This document shows, piece by piece, positions 11,171 through 22,060 of a stretch of 64,000 nt of DNA. The stretch is from Anoplopoma fimbria (Eukaryota > Chordata > Actinopteri > Perciformes > Anoplopomatidae), in assembly GCF_027596085.1 (NCBI RefSeq), contig NC_072472.1, forward strand, positions 5,199,245 to 5,263,244. Direction: 5' to 3'. The position numbers and the translations under genes are program-made. Numbering within the stretch: position 1 is the first letter of the stretch; the number at the start of each line of letters is the position of its first letter. Below the pieces are notes generated by a model. That model saw only the letters and a list, made by a program, of their open reading frames with translations. It was not told where the DNA came from and did not search any database.

Positions 11171-12680
11171 ACAGGTTCAGGCACATATTCTGTTTCTGGT
11201 TGTGAGTTTATAGAAATCGAGCCACCTGAAGGTCCAGCATGATTTACAGAATGAGAACTATATTGGTGATTTTGCATACTTTAGCCAATTAACTGACTGT
11301 GAAGGTAAATATTCAAGCTGATATTTACGGCTTGTTATAAAATCGTATATTTTTCTTAATAATACTTTAAAACTTTTAATCTTAAAAGTTTTAAAGGTTT
11401 TAATCTCAGATGCTGACGACCGACTTGTGTTTATCTTCAAACATACAGCACCAGAGCCAAAAATAAAGTATCCCTGGTTTTGCTAACCTCCTCCCTCGCC
11501 AAACACGAGTGTGTGGCCTCCCTCTCCACTGGGATTTGATATTAAGTGAGACGAAACCGTCAGAGTTTCAGGCAGCCTGAATTTAAAAGCATTGCTCCGT
11601 CGGGCACTAAGTGACAAATATAGCCTCTTTGACCATTTCTGTGGGTTTTTTTTCTGCTGCTGAACCGATCAAGCGGTGGGTGCAGACGCTGGTGCTGGGA
11701 AAGCAGTCGGGTCGTGGATTAAATTGAAGATTAGATTGGGCAGAGGCGAGGCTTCCTGCTCCCCAGAAGCACTGGGGCAGATTGAAGTCGCCCTGAGCAG
11801 TCTACACTTTAACCTCAGAAGATACTCCGCCTGCTGCAGTGAAATTATGACCAGTCGTCCACCATAGCTCCTTATCTAATACAGATGTGACTGTGTGGGC
11901 TGTTTGTGTGTGTCTGTTTTTACTCTGCATAAACTGTACAGAGGCGTGCAAAGCGTAACCTGTTAGTGGAAGTCCCTAGAGGATATTAATTGAATGGACA
12001 CCTAATTTGAATTATTTGTATCAGACAGATAATTCTGCAAAAACACGCTATACTGCCCTCCATCCATCCCCCTTGACGTGACGATCCTTAGGGAAGCTCA
12101 GATCGGCAACATGTAGGATGGAGCACAAACTCTCAAGACTTTCATATTTACGCAAAATCATTTTAGTACGTTGTTATTCCAATTTCATGAGTCGAAAAGA
12201 ATTGGGGTGGAGCCTAAAAGAGTTAGGGCTTAATTGAGACCAAATCAGTTCAATAAAGCCAAAGACAATAAGCTAAACTGTTTATAATTGATGATGCAGC
12301 AACACATCACATTTACAAAGACGTATGCAGATGCAATTAGAAGAGTAGAGTAAAGAACAAGGACATTTTTCAGTGTACATACAATATTTTATTATTAGTG
12401 TACTGTAATATTTGTCTAAAAAAAAATACTAATAAAACATACTTTGTTTTGTATGGTTTATGTAAGAATATTGTAGCCCAGTATCATGGCAGGTTGTGAA
12501 ATAATAATCTATTGGTTTTGCACTCATGGACACAAATTTACTGCCGTTTTTTTTTTTGGGACAGCACAAAAAAAACACCAATGGAAAGTAAATTTGGATG
12601 CTTTTTCATGGTGGACACACAAATAATACGGATCCATGTGACTATGCAAAGGTCAGAGCTAGTGCTGAAGTATTGAATAT
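11171..12680. other. Unannotated non-coding stretch
   Basis: AT-rich, with no gene or clear repeat. Several short frames exist on both strands without coding character. Confidence 0.4.
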
Positions 12681-12689
12681 AGACAAAGA

Positions 12690-12790
12690 CCCCTTAAGTT
12701 GGGCAGGAGGGGAGGTGGATGTGTCCAACAAACCCATGACTTTCAGCCACAAGTCTGGTGTCTTTTTGTTGCGCAATGTCGTCAGGAAAC
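12690..12790 (+). repeat. Dispersed repeat, shared-core family, copy 3 (decayed)
   Basis: GGGCAGGAGGGGAGGTGGAT, then GTCCAACAAACCCATGACTT and TCAGCCACAAGTCTGGTGT, align to the copy at about 10835-10880 with several substitutions. This is an old copy. Confidence 0.4.
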
Positions 12791-13689
12791 AGAAGTTGTG
12801 CAAACCGACACAAAAAAAGATAATTCATGTCCACGTGCTCAAAACCAATAGATTGCATTTTGTGATAATTTCACAAACTGCCAAGAGACTGTGTGGAAAA
12901 ATACTAACAGTTTGAAACATGGCACCTCCTAAAAAACTAATTTATCCCTCAGCAGAATCCATAGTGGACACAGAATACCTTTTGTTATCTCGTTATGAAT
13001 TAAATCTGTTTCGGTTCCTTAGAAAAAGAAAAAAAAAGACGAGAAATGCATAATCTTCACATCCTCTTACTTTTTTTTAAGCACTTCGCATAATTACTTT
13101 GACATTAATTTCTTCTGTGAACAGCTTCACACAGCAGGATCCCTGGGAGGCTGGATGCCTGGTTCAGCTGATGGGTGAAACTCTCATTGTCAGCTCATTT
13201 ACTAAACTATTCTGCCTCCAATCTGCCCATTTACTCAGTCTTTGTTTGTGTTCTCCACCCCTCCCTCTCTCTCTCTTTCCTTCCTGCATGAAATGCGTGC
13301 TAATGAGTATCACAGAAGCCATTTTCAAATAGTAAGGATGCATGAGTGGGAAGTGCAGCTTCCATTAGCGGCATTCACAGTGACTCCATCATTGAAATAA
13401 AGAAAAACACTATTTTATATCACAGAATAATTGCTTCTCAATTATCAGAGAAATTGGATGGTTTCCGAGCTTTCCAGATGTAGTTTCAACTGTAAATATG
13501 ACTTCACAAACTCATAAAATCACAAAAACAGATACATTATATGTTGTTTATTTGATGTTCAGCCTCCTCTTACTAAATATAGCAGCCCACATGTCACATC
13601 TATCATTTTGGGTTATAGCTGACACCCACCACAAAGCAGTGCATAGTGCAACACAACTGTCATTGCTAGTTTCAATTTTTTTTTTTTAC
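12791..13689. other. Unannotated non-coding stretch
   Basis: AT-rich, with a pyrimidine-rich CTCTCTCTCTTTCC patch near 13262-13285. No gene is supported. Confidence 0.4.
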
Positions 13690-13935
13690 ATTTTTACATG
13701 AGGTGTGGTGGTCAGGTGCGTTGTTGGTGCATTGCTTTCTTGAGGCAGTAGAGTGCCTTTGCCCCTTTGACCAACAAAAACCTGGTGTATAGTCAATGGC
13801 GCTAAATGGGTTATCTGTGAATTTGCTTCTATGCTTTCTAATGGAGCTGTTGATAGGATAGAGGTCAAGCCCCCCTCTGTCAACGGGCAGCGACAAATAG
13901 AGTACGTAGAGCCCTCAGAATCAGTAAGCACAATA
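13690..13935 (-). repeat. Interspersed repeat fragment
   Basis: Contains GCGTTGTTGGTGCATTGCTT, then TTTGACCAACAAAAACCTGG and AGTCAATGGCGCT, a combination I recall from teleost DNA-transposon-derived repeats. It ends with TCTGTCAACGGGCAGCGACA. No ORF and no resolved ends; the strand is arbitrary. Confidence 0.4.
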
Positions 13936-14800
13936 TAGAATTCTAGGTCTGTACCAAATACTTAAAAGCTTTGAAGCTTCACTCATAAAGTTGAAGTTCA
14001 ACATTTGAATGCTGTTTGTTTTTGCATGTTTATTCATTCTCATTAAATTCAATATTCTGCACAGTTGCAGATAAAGATCGGGCTACAGTGATATTATTAG
14101 TATTATATTATTTGAAGAATGATTGGTTGGCTCCAGTGGTTGGCTGCCTAGGTTTGTCACAAATTATGTTATCCAAACATTTAAAATATCTCTAACTCTA
14201 ACGCTTTATAAAGCCCAAAAGTCCAAATCTTTAGAAAGAAAAAAGTATATTATCATTTCCAAATTTACAAAAAAAATGTATCCAACAAAATGTTGAGCTT
14301 CATTCCATATTTGTTGGCATTTAGCCTTTCAAAAAATAGATTTTCACTGCAGAAAATCTTGCTTCCACCATTTAAATAGCAATGGGCCAGAGGCAGGCAC
14401 ACCTGATAGAAGATATGACAATGTGATTTGCTTGATTGATTAATATTACGCCCAAATCACACCTATGATTAATTATTGGACTAAAGGCAACCCCTTTGCC
14501 TCTTACTTTCATCTACTTTGTGCAGTTTAAGTGGAGTTGGATGAACCCTAAAGGAACTTGCCCCGTGCCCTTTAGAACTTTAATTCAGGATTTTATAGCA
14601 TGTAATCTTATGTCACTGTGTACAATGACACAGTGACAGCTTCAAACACAGTGTTTGGGTTTTGGATGTGTTGTTTATATATGCAGCGTTTGTCAAATTG
14701 GTGAAGATGTCTTCTTCATTTTCTTGTATTACTTCAGATTTTAAGAAGATGTAGAGCTGTTTTTAATGGACAATAGCTTCTGACAGCTAAGAATATACAT
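13936..14800. other. Unannotated non-coding stretch
   Basis: AT-rich. Contains one perfect hairpin (14611-14638), listed separately. The left end may carry the distal 3' flank of the minus-strand candidate exon. Confidence 0.4.
14611..14638. repeat. Perfect 11-bp hairpin
   Basis: TGTCACTGTGT at 14611-14621 and ACACAGTGACA at 14628-14638 are exact reverse complements around a 6-nt loop. Confidence 0.85.
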
Positions 14801-14806
14801 TTTATT
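14801..14806 (-). promoter_or_regulatory. AATAAA polyadenylation signal candidate
   Basis: The minus strand reads AATAAA 92 nt downstream of the TGA of the candidate exon at 14898. The distance is plausible for a short 3' UTR, but the hexamer is frequent in AT-rich DNA, so it is only supporting evidence. Confidence 0.3.
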
Positions 14807-14897
14807 CTAATGATTGTTTTCTAATTATCAAACTCTAAAGCTTGCTCTAGTTTACGCAACTGAAATTACCCGGTTGAAACGGGAGGGAAGGTTGTGT

Positions 14898-15253
14898 TCA
14901 TGGTTTATAGAAACCACAAACATCCAATGCTTTTGCTTTTCTGTACTCGTCCAATGTGAGATCTGTATTGCAACCATCGGCAGCATCCTCTGGCACAAGG
15001 TCCTTTTTTAAGACACACAGGCTAGGGTCTTGAATTGAAGGTTCTTGGCCTGAAACATGCTCTCTGTCATCTGTCAGAGAAACGTTTTCGCCGGCCTTAA
15101 CAGTGTCTGAATCCTCACCGCTAGCCTGGAGCTGAACGGTGTCTGAGGAGCAGCAGAGCATGATGTGGACCGACTCTGAAGACTGTGGAGACTTTGTTGT
15201 TGCAGTAGATTGATGAGGTTTATTTAGAGAGAAGCACCGTGGAGGCTGGGTAA
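14898..15253 (-). CDS. Candidate terminal coding exon, unknown product
   Basis: On the minus strand a long pyrimidine tract (CTCTTTCTCTTTCTCTGTG, then TTTCTCTCTCAG) forms a strong splice acceptor ending at 15254. The 356 nt after it stay open for 117 codons to a TGA at 14898-14900. Codon choice looks protein-like and the product is acidic and Ser/Thr-rich. Readable pieces are QPPRCFSLNKPHQST near the start, QASGEDSDTVKAGENVSL in the middle and LTLDEYRKAKALDVCGFYKP at the end. An AATAAA lies 92 nt past the stop. Alternatively, the same frame continues upstream to an ATG at 15341. There the pyrimidine tract would encode LYLFTLFLFLCVSLS, which resembles a signal peptide, giving an intronless 147-residue secreted protein. 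No family is recognised, no upstream exon was found, and chance is not excluded. Confidence 0.4.
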
Positions 15254-15341
15254 CTGAGAGAGAAACACAGAGAAAGAGAAAGAGGGTGAATAAATAAAGG
15301 GGTGTAATGGATGTTCTAATCTGAAGGGAATTTGTTGCCAC

Positions 15342-16359
15342 CTACAAGATGTCCTGTGTGGAAGGACGGGAAGAAGACGAAGGAATGTGCAGATAAGCAT
15401 CAACCTGCCTTTGTTTTGAAGACGTCTGCACAGGCAGTGGCACTGGCAGCGTCTTTTTACTGTTGCTAGGCAACTAATACAATGGCATTAGCTATTGTCA
15501 ATCACTCGCTGAAAGCAAACAGTCGGCAACTGTTTCAGAGGAAACACTCAAAGCCACATTCTTACTGCTATTCTTTTTTGGTGAAACAAGCTGGGCCAAT
15601 GTTTACTGGTCCAACACAAACGAATGTACCGTCTGCCCGTCTTCTGCTCAGACTCCTGAATGTGTTTATTTAAAAACTGTGAAGAGTGTTGGACAGATAA
15701 ATATGATGCATCTGTGCAGCGCAAAGAAATCCTCAAAATCATTAGATTTATAAAGAAAGGCACACTTAGAAGTACCGATACAACTGGATTTGCTGTTTTG
15801 TTTTTTAAGACATTTATCCAAGGGGCTTTTTTCTGGCCTCTTGACATCGAGGAGTCCAGTACATTTTGTGTTGGTTTTTTCACACATGGAGATCATTGAG
15901 GTCACATGTGAGTCACATTGACTAAGTATTTGTAGATATAACCCACCACTAAATTGAGATGACATTGAAAAAGGCAAATCTGCTTCACTTAAAATGTGTC
16001 CAATGTGATCCAGCATGACTCCTCTTCCTCCAGTCCACACTTTCTCCATCTTCACCCCCCACATTTCTGAAGACTTTCTTTCATGCATTTGCATCCATCT
16101 TTCTGCTCAAAAACTACATCACAGATAATTGTGGACACGCAGATGGTGAACATCAGTTCCTCTTTGAAAGAACAGGCCCAATCTGGATCTGGGATGTTTT
16201 TCTAAAAGCAGCTGTCAATCGAAAACTGCTCTCGGACTCCCATTGGGATGAAGTTGATACAATTTCCACCTCTGTGCTCATTTGAATAAAGGCGGAGGAG
16301 AGATTTTTGTTATTTAAGGACCTAAAAGTATTTTTTTTCTACAATTTATCTTTTTTTCT

Positions 16360-16361
<2 letters not shown>
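15342..16361. other. Unannotated non-coding stretch
   Basis: No gene or repeat was recognised. The minus-strand open frames at 15548-16094 have no splice-flanked structure or known motif. Confidence 0.35.

Positions 16362-16390
<29 letters not shown>
16362..16390. repeat. (TA)n microsatellite, left flank
   Basis: A TA run directly abuts the Tc1 miniature element. A second TA run continues on its right side at 16625-16642, so the element sits inside one TA tract. Confidence 0.9.
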
Positions 16391-16395
<5 letters not shown>

Positions 16396-16626
16396 TACCA
16401 GTCAAAAGTTTGGACACACCTTCTCATTCAACTACTTTGAAGAATCTAAAATATAAAACATATTCTGGTTTGTTGAGCATTTGTTTGTTTACCACATAAT
16501 TCCATATGTGTTCCTTCATAGTTTGGATGTCTTCAATATTAATCTACAATGTAGAAAAAAAAAAAATACAAATAAAGAAAAACCATTGAATGAGAAGGTG
16601 TGTCCAAACTTTTGACTGGTACTGTA
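16391..16626. mobile_element. Tc1/mariner miniature element (MITE)
   Basis: The 236-bp element is bounded by perfect 41-bp inverted ends at 16391-16431 and 16586-16626. These begin TACAGTACCAGTCAAAAGTT and continue through TGGACACACCTTCTCATTCAA. The TACAGT start and TA target preference are typical of Tc1-like transposons, and I recall these ends from a non-autonomous family widespread in fish. The 154-bp interior is AT-rich and has no transposase frame, so it would need a transposase supplied in trans. Insertion within a TA microsatellite hides the TA duplication. The lack of any mismatch between the ends suggests recent activity or gene conversion. Confidence 0.93.
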
Positions 16627-16642
16627 TATATATATATATATA

Positions 16643-17732
16643 TTGGTTTTCAAATTGCAAATCAATTCGTACATTAACAGTTACGTTTTTATTCCTTCCA
16701 TCAAACCATTCCTTTAACTGAGTACAGACGTAAAATTAATAAATTGTAAAAAATTATAAAAAATAGAAATATATGCATCCTAAAAATTTAAAAAGAGAAC
16801 AAAAAGGGCTTAATGGTGTCTGTCAAAACAATGCACAACAATGCTACCCTACTGCAATAAACACTTTATTTTCCATTGACATGTTGGATTCCTTTTCTTT
16901 AATATACATTCTGGTTGTTCGCCCATCTAACAAGGTACAATTGATCTTTTACTATTTTCCATTTCGAGAATAATTCCAGACCAATTGGGTTTTATTCAAG
17001 CAGTTTGGACCACTGCTATAAGCGGATAACATTGCACTCGCCAATTTAATTACTAAGTCTGATAGGGCAACAGACATCAGACAATCAGGAAGGTTGCAAA
17101 CAAGAAAGGTCAAGCCAGGATTATTAAATCACTTTATATAGGATTAAAAACAAAACCTAGTGCAACCAAAACGTCCTTTATAATACCTGATTCTTCTTTC
17201 AGATAAGTTTGCCTAATATAATAATGGCCAAATTAAGTCAATTAACGTTGCTTAAAGAAACTGATTGATCCTTTGAAAGTAAGCCAAATACCTGAAAGTG
17301 AGATTAAATGTAGCTTTTACATCAACGTTCTTTTATTTTCCTCAGTTCTACTTCCTGTAATCTCTTTATGTTTGTCTTGACATTGTTAGCTTGTTTGGCA
17401 GTAAAAACATGATTTTATCAGTCTTGTACTAACCTGATGTGTTTGCCCATTATTATGTTTTATCACTTCATCCTCAGCAGTCCACAGAGTATGTTGACAT
17501 AAAAACATATTTGCCAAAGGTAAAGGTAATTCATATATTTGCTTATGTTTGCTGCTCATATAAGCCTTCAGCTCAGTAGGCTTTGCAGGGAATAAATCTC
17601 TCTCTTTGTGTTAATATTGCATCCTTTAACCCATTATTCTCATTGGACCACAGGATGGGGAGATGGGAAAGGAAAAAGAGGGAGCAAGAGGGGAGTCATT
17701 GCAGTACATGCATTATGTATCATATCCTACAG
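16643..17732. other. Unannotated AT-rich stretch (putative intron)
   Basis: Very AT-rich, with short chance frames only. It would be intronic if the candidate exon at 17733 is real. Confidence 0.35.
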
Positions 17733-17828
17733 TGAAGAAGACAGCGCTGCGAGTGGGAACGAGAGCAGCCAGCGGTGCACCGAGGTGAACGCAGTGAATG
17801 CTAATGAGGAAGCTGCATTCGCTGGAAG
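17733..17828 (+). CDS. Candidate internal cassette exon, unknown product
   Basis: An AG at 17731-17732 (CATATCCTACAG) precedes 96 nt that end AAG before GTGCGT, a near-consensus donor. One frame is open throughout and also continues open on both sides. It reads EEDSAASGNESSQ near the start and TEVNAVNANEEAAFAG at the end, an acidic Ser/Asn-rich peptide typical of disordered segments. The exon starts with the last base of a codon and ends two bases into another. It is therefore symmetric (phase 2-2) and could be skipped without a frameshift. About 18 of 31 codons end in G or C, and CpGs are dense, in contrast to the AT-rich flanks. The polypyrimidine tract is short and the protein family is not recognised. 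An alternative is a conserved non-coding element that happens to be open. Confidence 0.4.
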
Positions 17829-18936
17829 GTGCGTCTGATTAAAAGTCATGGTGAAAACATCACAGTGGTTTTATCAGCAAAAAACACACAGAAACTAAAG
17901 GACACCATATCGGAAAAGAGATGAGTTTTTTGGGGGTATTTTTGGCTCCGCGGAAGATAAAAGATCTGATTACCGATAAAAGAGCCGAGCTGATGTCGAG
18001 GAAGAAAGATAACACATTAAATGTTAACTTCCAAAATGTGATATATCCAATTTGTTCGTCAGCTGATGGTGCTTAGAGAGTATTATTTAAGCACATAAGG
18101 TTTAGGTTGACTATATAATTGGTCTTTTGTGTCACAGCTTCCCACCGACACATTAGCATACGCAAGGTTAAGTGATTCTAGGTGGGTAGTATTCATCCAC
18201 TGCTCGGGGGTTTTAAACTGCACATCCTCCACCACATTTATTTCCTGCACAAAGTAAGTCTGTCAGAAATCGGGACCTCTTCACGGGGATAATTAAGTTA
18301 AGTTGAATGAAGTTGAACAAGTTCAGACAAGGACAGGATTCTTAATTTTTGTGTGATTTAAATGTGGCCCGTTCCACTTTTTCAAGACGAGCGTCTCTCC
18401 AAAGGGAACCGACGTAGATGACGTGATAGATTTATGGAATTTTAGGAATTATGGTTACTCTGCCATTTATAGGGTCGGTTCACCCAAATTACAATGATAT
18501 ATTTTTAACACCAGAACATTAACCCAAAACACTGTGGTCTTTTTTTATTTGTGTACACTTCTATGGTCTTTTTCGGATGCCTTGCATGTGATGTGCATTA
18601 AATATATCTCCTTTGATTTGGTTTTATATGTCCTGCCTCTGAGTTTGTATATCTCCATCCCAATCAAATGGAGGTAATTCGAATTTAGGTTGTGCTGCTC
18701 CAAGATCACAATTTTGTATATATAAAGTATATCTCACAATCTTAGCCTATGAACCTGAAACTATCTGCATGACTGTATACCACCAAAAGTAAATGAGAAT
18801 ACAAGTTTTTTTTGTTATTTAGTGAATCAACCCTTTAATACCAACAACAGAAATGCATTCAGACAGTCAGCACATGAAGTTAGTGTGGCAAATGAGTCAT
18901 TATGTGACAAAATGTCGAAATTTACTTTTAGTTTTG
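17829..18936. other. Unannotated AT-rich stretch
   Basis: No second exon with both splice signals was found downstream of the 17.7-kb candidate. No transposon end was recognised. Confidence 0.35.
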
Positions 18937-18990
18937 CACAGGACATGAACAGCTGTCTCCTGGATGAAAGACCTGTGTTTGTTTGGCAGC
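18937..18990 (-). repeat. Dispersed repeat, shared-core family, copy 4
   Basis: The minus strand reads CCAAACAAACACAGGTCTTT, then CATCCAGGAGACAGCTGTTC, matching the 7.6-kb and 10.8-kb copies. It lies just left of the hAT-like element at 19103. At 7.6 kb the same core also lies just left of a related hAT-like segment, so the two may be parts of one larger family. Confidence 0.5.
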
Positions 18991-19102
18991 GAAAAAGTCC
19001 CGATAGCTTTCCTCTATTTTCTACTCTCTGAACCTTTTCCCTCAAAGGTTAGCACCGCAAAGACAGATTGCTACCGGTCCACTACCCAACATTTTTGGAT
19101 CA

Positions 19103-19323
19103 TAGGGTTGGGTTAAAGTACGCTACTCAATACCTTTAAGGTATAGGCCAAAATAATCCAGTACCAAGAAGTATTGAAACGTCTCCAGTCAAAGGGTGCC
19201 TGCAATCGATCCTATTTGTGCCCTGATCTAGAAAAAAATGACTATTTGTTTGCATCTGTATCCCTTTAAGACTACTGATATTGGTACTGACGATGTAATT
19301 TTTTAAGGCTATACCCAACCCTA
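19103..19323. mobile_element. hAT-like miniature element
   Basis: The left end TAGGGTTGGGT (19103-19113) and right end ACCCAACCCTA (19313-19323) are exact 11-bp inverted repeats. The flanks TTGGATCA (19095-19102) and TTGATTCA (19324-19331) agree at 6 of 8 positions, consistent with an aged 8-bp hAT target duplication. The 221-bp interior is non-coding and shares blocks with 7691-7850. This is an old non-autonomous copy. Confidence 0.75.
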
Positions 19324-19331
19324 TTGATTCA

Positions 19332-20200
19332 CCAATTTGAGAAAAGGTGTGCGGATTTACTTCAGCCCCATGAGCAAATCCATTATCACAGCGATTCCAT
19401 TGACATTAATTGACTTTGCCACAGAAGTAAATGCTGTGTGTGTTCAGACCCTGCATGTAACTGCATCAGTTGTGTGAGCCGGACCACACTGTTTTATCTA
19501 CTCCACTCCCTGTAGAGCTGTCAGCGTTAATCCCCGGAGACTGAAGAGTCTGAGGGAGCAGATTTGAGAGTGTGATTACTGAGCAGCCACACTGCCCGGC
19601 TACAGTGCAGTCTGTAGGTGTATGCTGACACAAAAAAATAGAGAAATGATGATAATGGAGCTGATGACGGTGATGGCTATGATGGTGAATATGAGTAGAA
19701 TGGTGATGATTATTGCCGACATATGCTCTGGTTTATTTTAAATACCTTGCCCTCGGCCTGCGTGTAATTTCAGATTAGAAACAATTCAATTCTAATAAGA
19801 AAATGATCATTTTCAGAAATAGCTATTTGCCGATATGATAGCCTAAATCTCTCACTTAAGACATTGTGGAACACCAGTATATTCCACCTCACACATCTGT
19901 TGACATTTTTAGATTTTTCTATTAATAAGTATTATAAATGAACGCCATTTTCATAACATTTGTAGGTGTTTGTGGTTATGCTAACAGTGCACTTTGCCAC
20001 ATGGGACCTCAGCTGAAACCAGTTTGCAATAATGCCATAATAACTAGTTTTTCTCAGCAATATTTAACATTTCAGGAGATTTATTCATTAAAATGACTAT
20101 TCTAATTAATGATTATGTTGATTTAAATGTCAGTTGTTTCACTAAAGGTCACATTAACATTCTGCTCATATTTAACAATTTCTTAACTTTTTTAATAAAT
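19332..20200. other. Unannotated stretch; degenerate GATGRT repeats at 19645-19715
   Basis: A cryptic repeat of GATGAT, GATGGT and GATGAC-like hexamers lies at 19645-19715. The rest holds no recognisable gene or element. Confidence 0.4.
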
Positions 20201-20490
20201 CAGGGACTATGTGGTTTTAAATACAGATTTTTCATGATTCGTTGTTTCTCACAAAACACATGTTGTATTATTGAGGCATAACAAACTGTTTTATGGCATT
20301 TCCCCGATATAGACTTATACCTGAGGAGGTGTGTGATGGCTCATTGAAAATGGAACAGTATCACCATTAAAATTGGCTTAATTCACATTAAACAATGGAT
20401 TTCTAATATTATCAAGAACAATATCCATTACTTTATCAAATTATCATCCAGGTCATGACCAGACAAACACAACAGCCCATCCACTAAACT
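20201..20490 (+). repeat. Left arm of a nearly identical inverted repeat
   Basis: The 290 bp from CAGGGACTATGTGG to CATCCACTAAACT are the reverse complement of 24721-25024. By hand alignment there are two substitutions and two 7-bp gaps, both missing here (GGTGCCC and TAAACAC). No ORF. The missing 7-mers include part of a GGTGCCCT block that I recall from teleost dispersed repeats, so both arms may be copies of one family. The strand sign is arbitrary and opposite to that of the right arm. Confidence 0.9.
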
Positions 20491-21764
20491 AAATGAATAG
20501 TGAATATGACTAATAATGAAGGAGTGTGTTCATTTTTGTGTAAATGACAACCTAAATCTGTACAAAATACCAACAAATAAATATTTATGGTTTGGTGTTT
20601 AATGGATAAAGGGGAAGGAAAAAGAAAAGAGAAGCTGTGATTGGATATTGATACACATTGACACTTAATTGATGGATGGGTGGTGAATCTTAAGGAAAGG
20701 TGAAAGCCTAAAAAGTATATTCTGTTCAGTCATCCATAAAGATGTAAACATATGATAACACGAGTTGCTTATGAAACATTTCAAAAATGTGAAGAAAGAA
20801 AAAATCCCGACTCCAGAACCAATTATTGTTTTTTGAAGAGCCTTCAACAGCATATACTTTTACATATGTAAAGGTTGAGAATTGTATCAAAACAGATTCC
20901 TGTTTTGCAGCTGCCTGGACTAGTCACCGGCACTGTGCTGAAGGACAACTGCTTTTATTTGCAATGTTTTGAGTTTCCTGCAGAAAGCCAACCTGGCAAC
21001 TTTTGCAAAAACACCCAGGTTTCATGCGAGCAACAGCTTCTAATGGGAAAGAAAACCTTGTCGCTTTTCCTCCTTTTCCCCGTCTGTCTCCTTTTTGATT
21101 TTCAAAATATTCGTTTTCTTTCATGAAGATCACAAGTCTCAGTAGTAAAAACTAATGTGAATGCATCAAAGAAGCAAACAAGCTGATCTGAATATCTGAC
21201 TTTATATTCCCTCGCTCTGTCTGTGCTTCAGTGAATTGCACATGAGCTTGTTACACTATTATTATATTGTTGTGATGGAGACTGTTTTCATTTGTCTTAT
21301 GCATATTGTTTTGTCCCATTAGTTTCTTTCTGTTTCTAAGCAACAGAAGCAGGAAAAAAGCAGTGGAGGGTTATTTGTCTGCTAATCTCAATAAAACAGC
21401 TAAATAGGGTTTACAGGGTTTTTTTTTTTAACGGGGAAAGGCGGGGGAAACTTTGCCTCAAAGCTAAGCGGAGGCACTTTGTCGAGGCAGAGCCCCGTGC
21501 TCAGTGAAAGCGAGCGTCTCCCTGCTGGTACACGAAAAACATTATCTGGTAATCTGTCCGTTGGCACAGACAGTTATTCATGAGCACTTAATACTCGTTT
21601 GGATCACCCTCCTGCCGGCTTTTTCTTTTTATTCTTTTCACAGAGTAGAAATGTGAATTGACTGCTGAGGTAATTGTATTTTGTGTGGTTGCTGTTAAAC
21701 AGTAAAAACGCTGACGATTGAAAGGTTTGATTGGAGTACGTCAGCCCTTTGCAGTCCAAAAAAA
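20491..21764. other. Unannotated stretch inside the inverted repeat
   Basis: AT-rich, apparently single-copy sequence with no transposase frame or element end. Confidence 0.4.
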
Positions 21765-21910
21765 ACCAAGAAGGATACGGACAAAATCCAAGATGGCGGC
21801 AGTTTAAAAAACTCCAAACTCAAGATCTTAAAACCACATTCCACAAACCAATGGATGACGTCACGACGACTATGGCCAATCCTTATATACAGTCTTTGGT
21901 TGTTACAGCC
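21765..21910 (-). repeat. Interspersed repeat fragment with ATGGCGGC and ATGACGTCA blocks
   Basis: Contains CCAAGATGGCGGC, then CAAACCAATGGATGACGTCA, then CTTATATACAGTCTTTGG. This set of blocks occurs, to my recollection, in a common teleost repeat. It includes a CRE-like TGACGTCA. The strand is arbitrary and no ORF is present. Confidence 0.55.
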
Positions 21911-21984
21911 ACGGTGTGTCTCCTGATCGAGCTCCGGCTCTTCTACCATCCCCCAACGGCAGGCAGTGATACGGAGGGATTGAG

Positions 21985-22060
21985 GGTTGTAATATTAGAC
22001 CCTGCGACCCTTAACTGGATAAGCAGGTTACGGAAAATGGAATGGAATGGAATATTAGTC
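21985..22060 (+). repeat. Retroposon 3' end with (GGAAT)n tail
   Basis: GCGACCCTTAACTGGATAAG, then CAGGTTACGGAAAATGG, then three GGAAT units. The GCGACCC...GGATAAGC...ACGGAAAATGG order is a recalled 3' end of a fish retroposon, and a fragment of the same end is seen at 52262-52298. The 5' boundary is not defined. Confidence 0.55.

Noticed and set aside
16391..16626. Possible microRNA-like long hairpin
   Set aside because: The inverted arms are the terminal repeats of a Tc1 miniature element, with typical ends and TA context.
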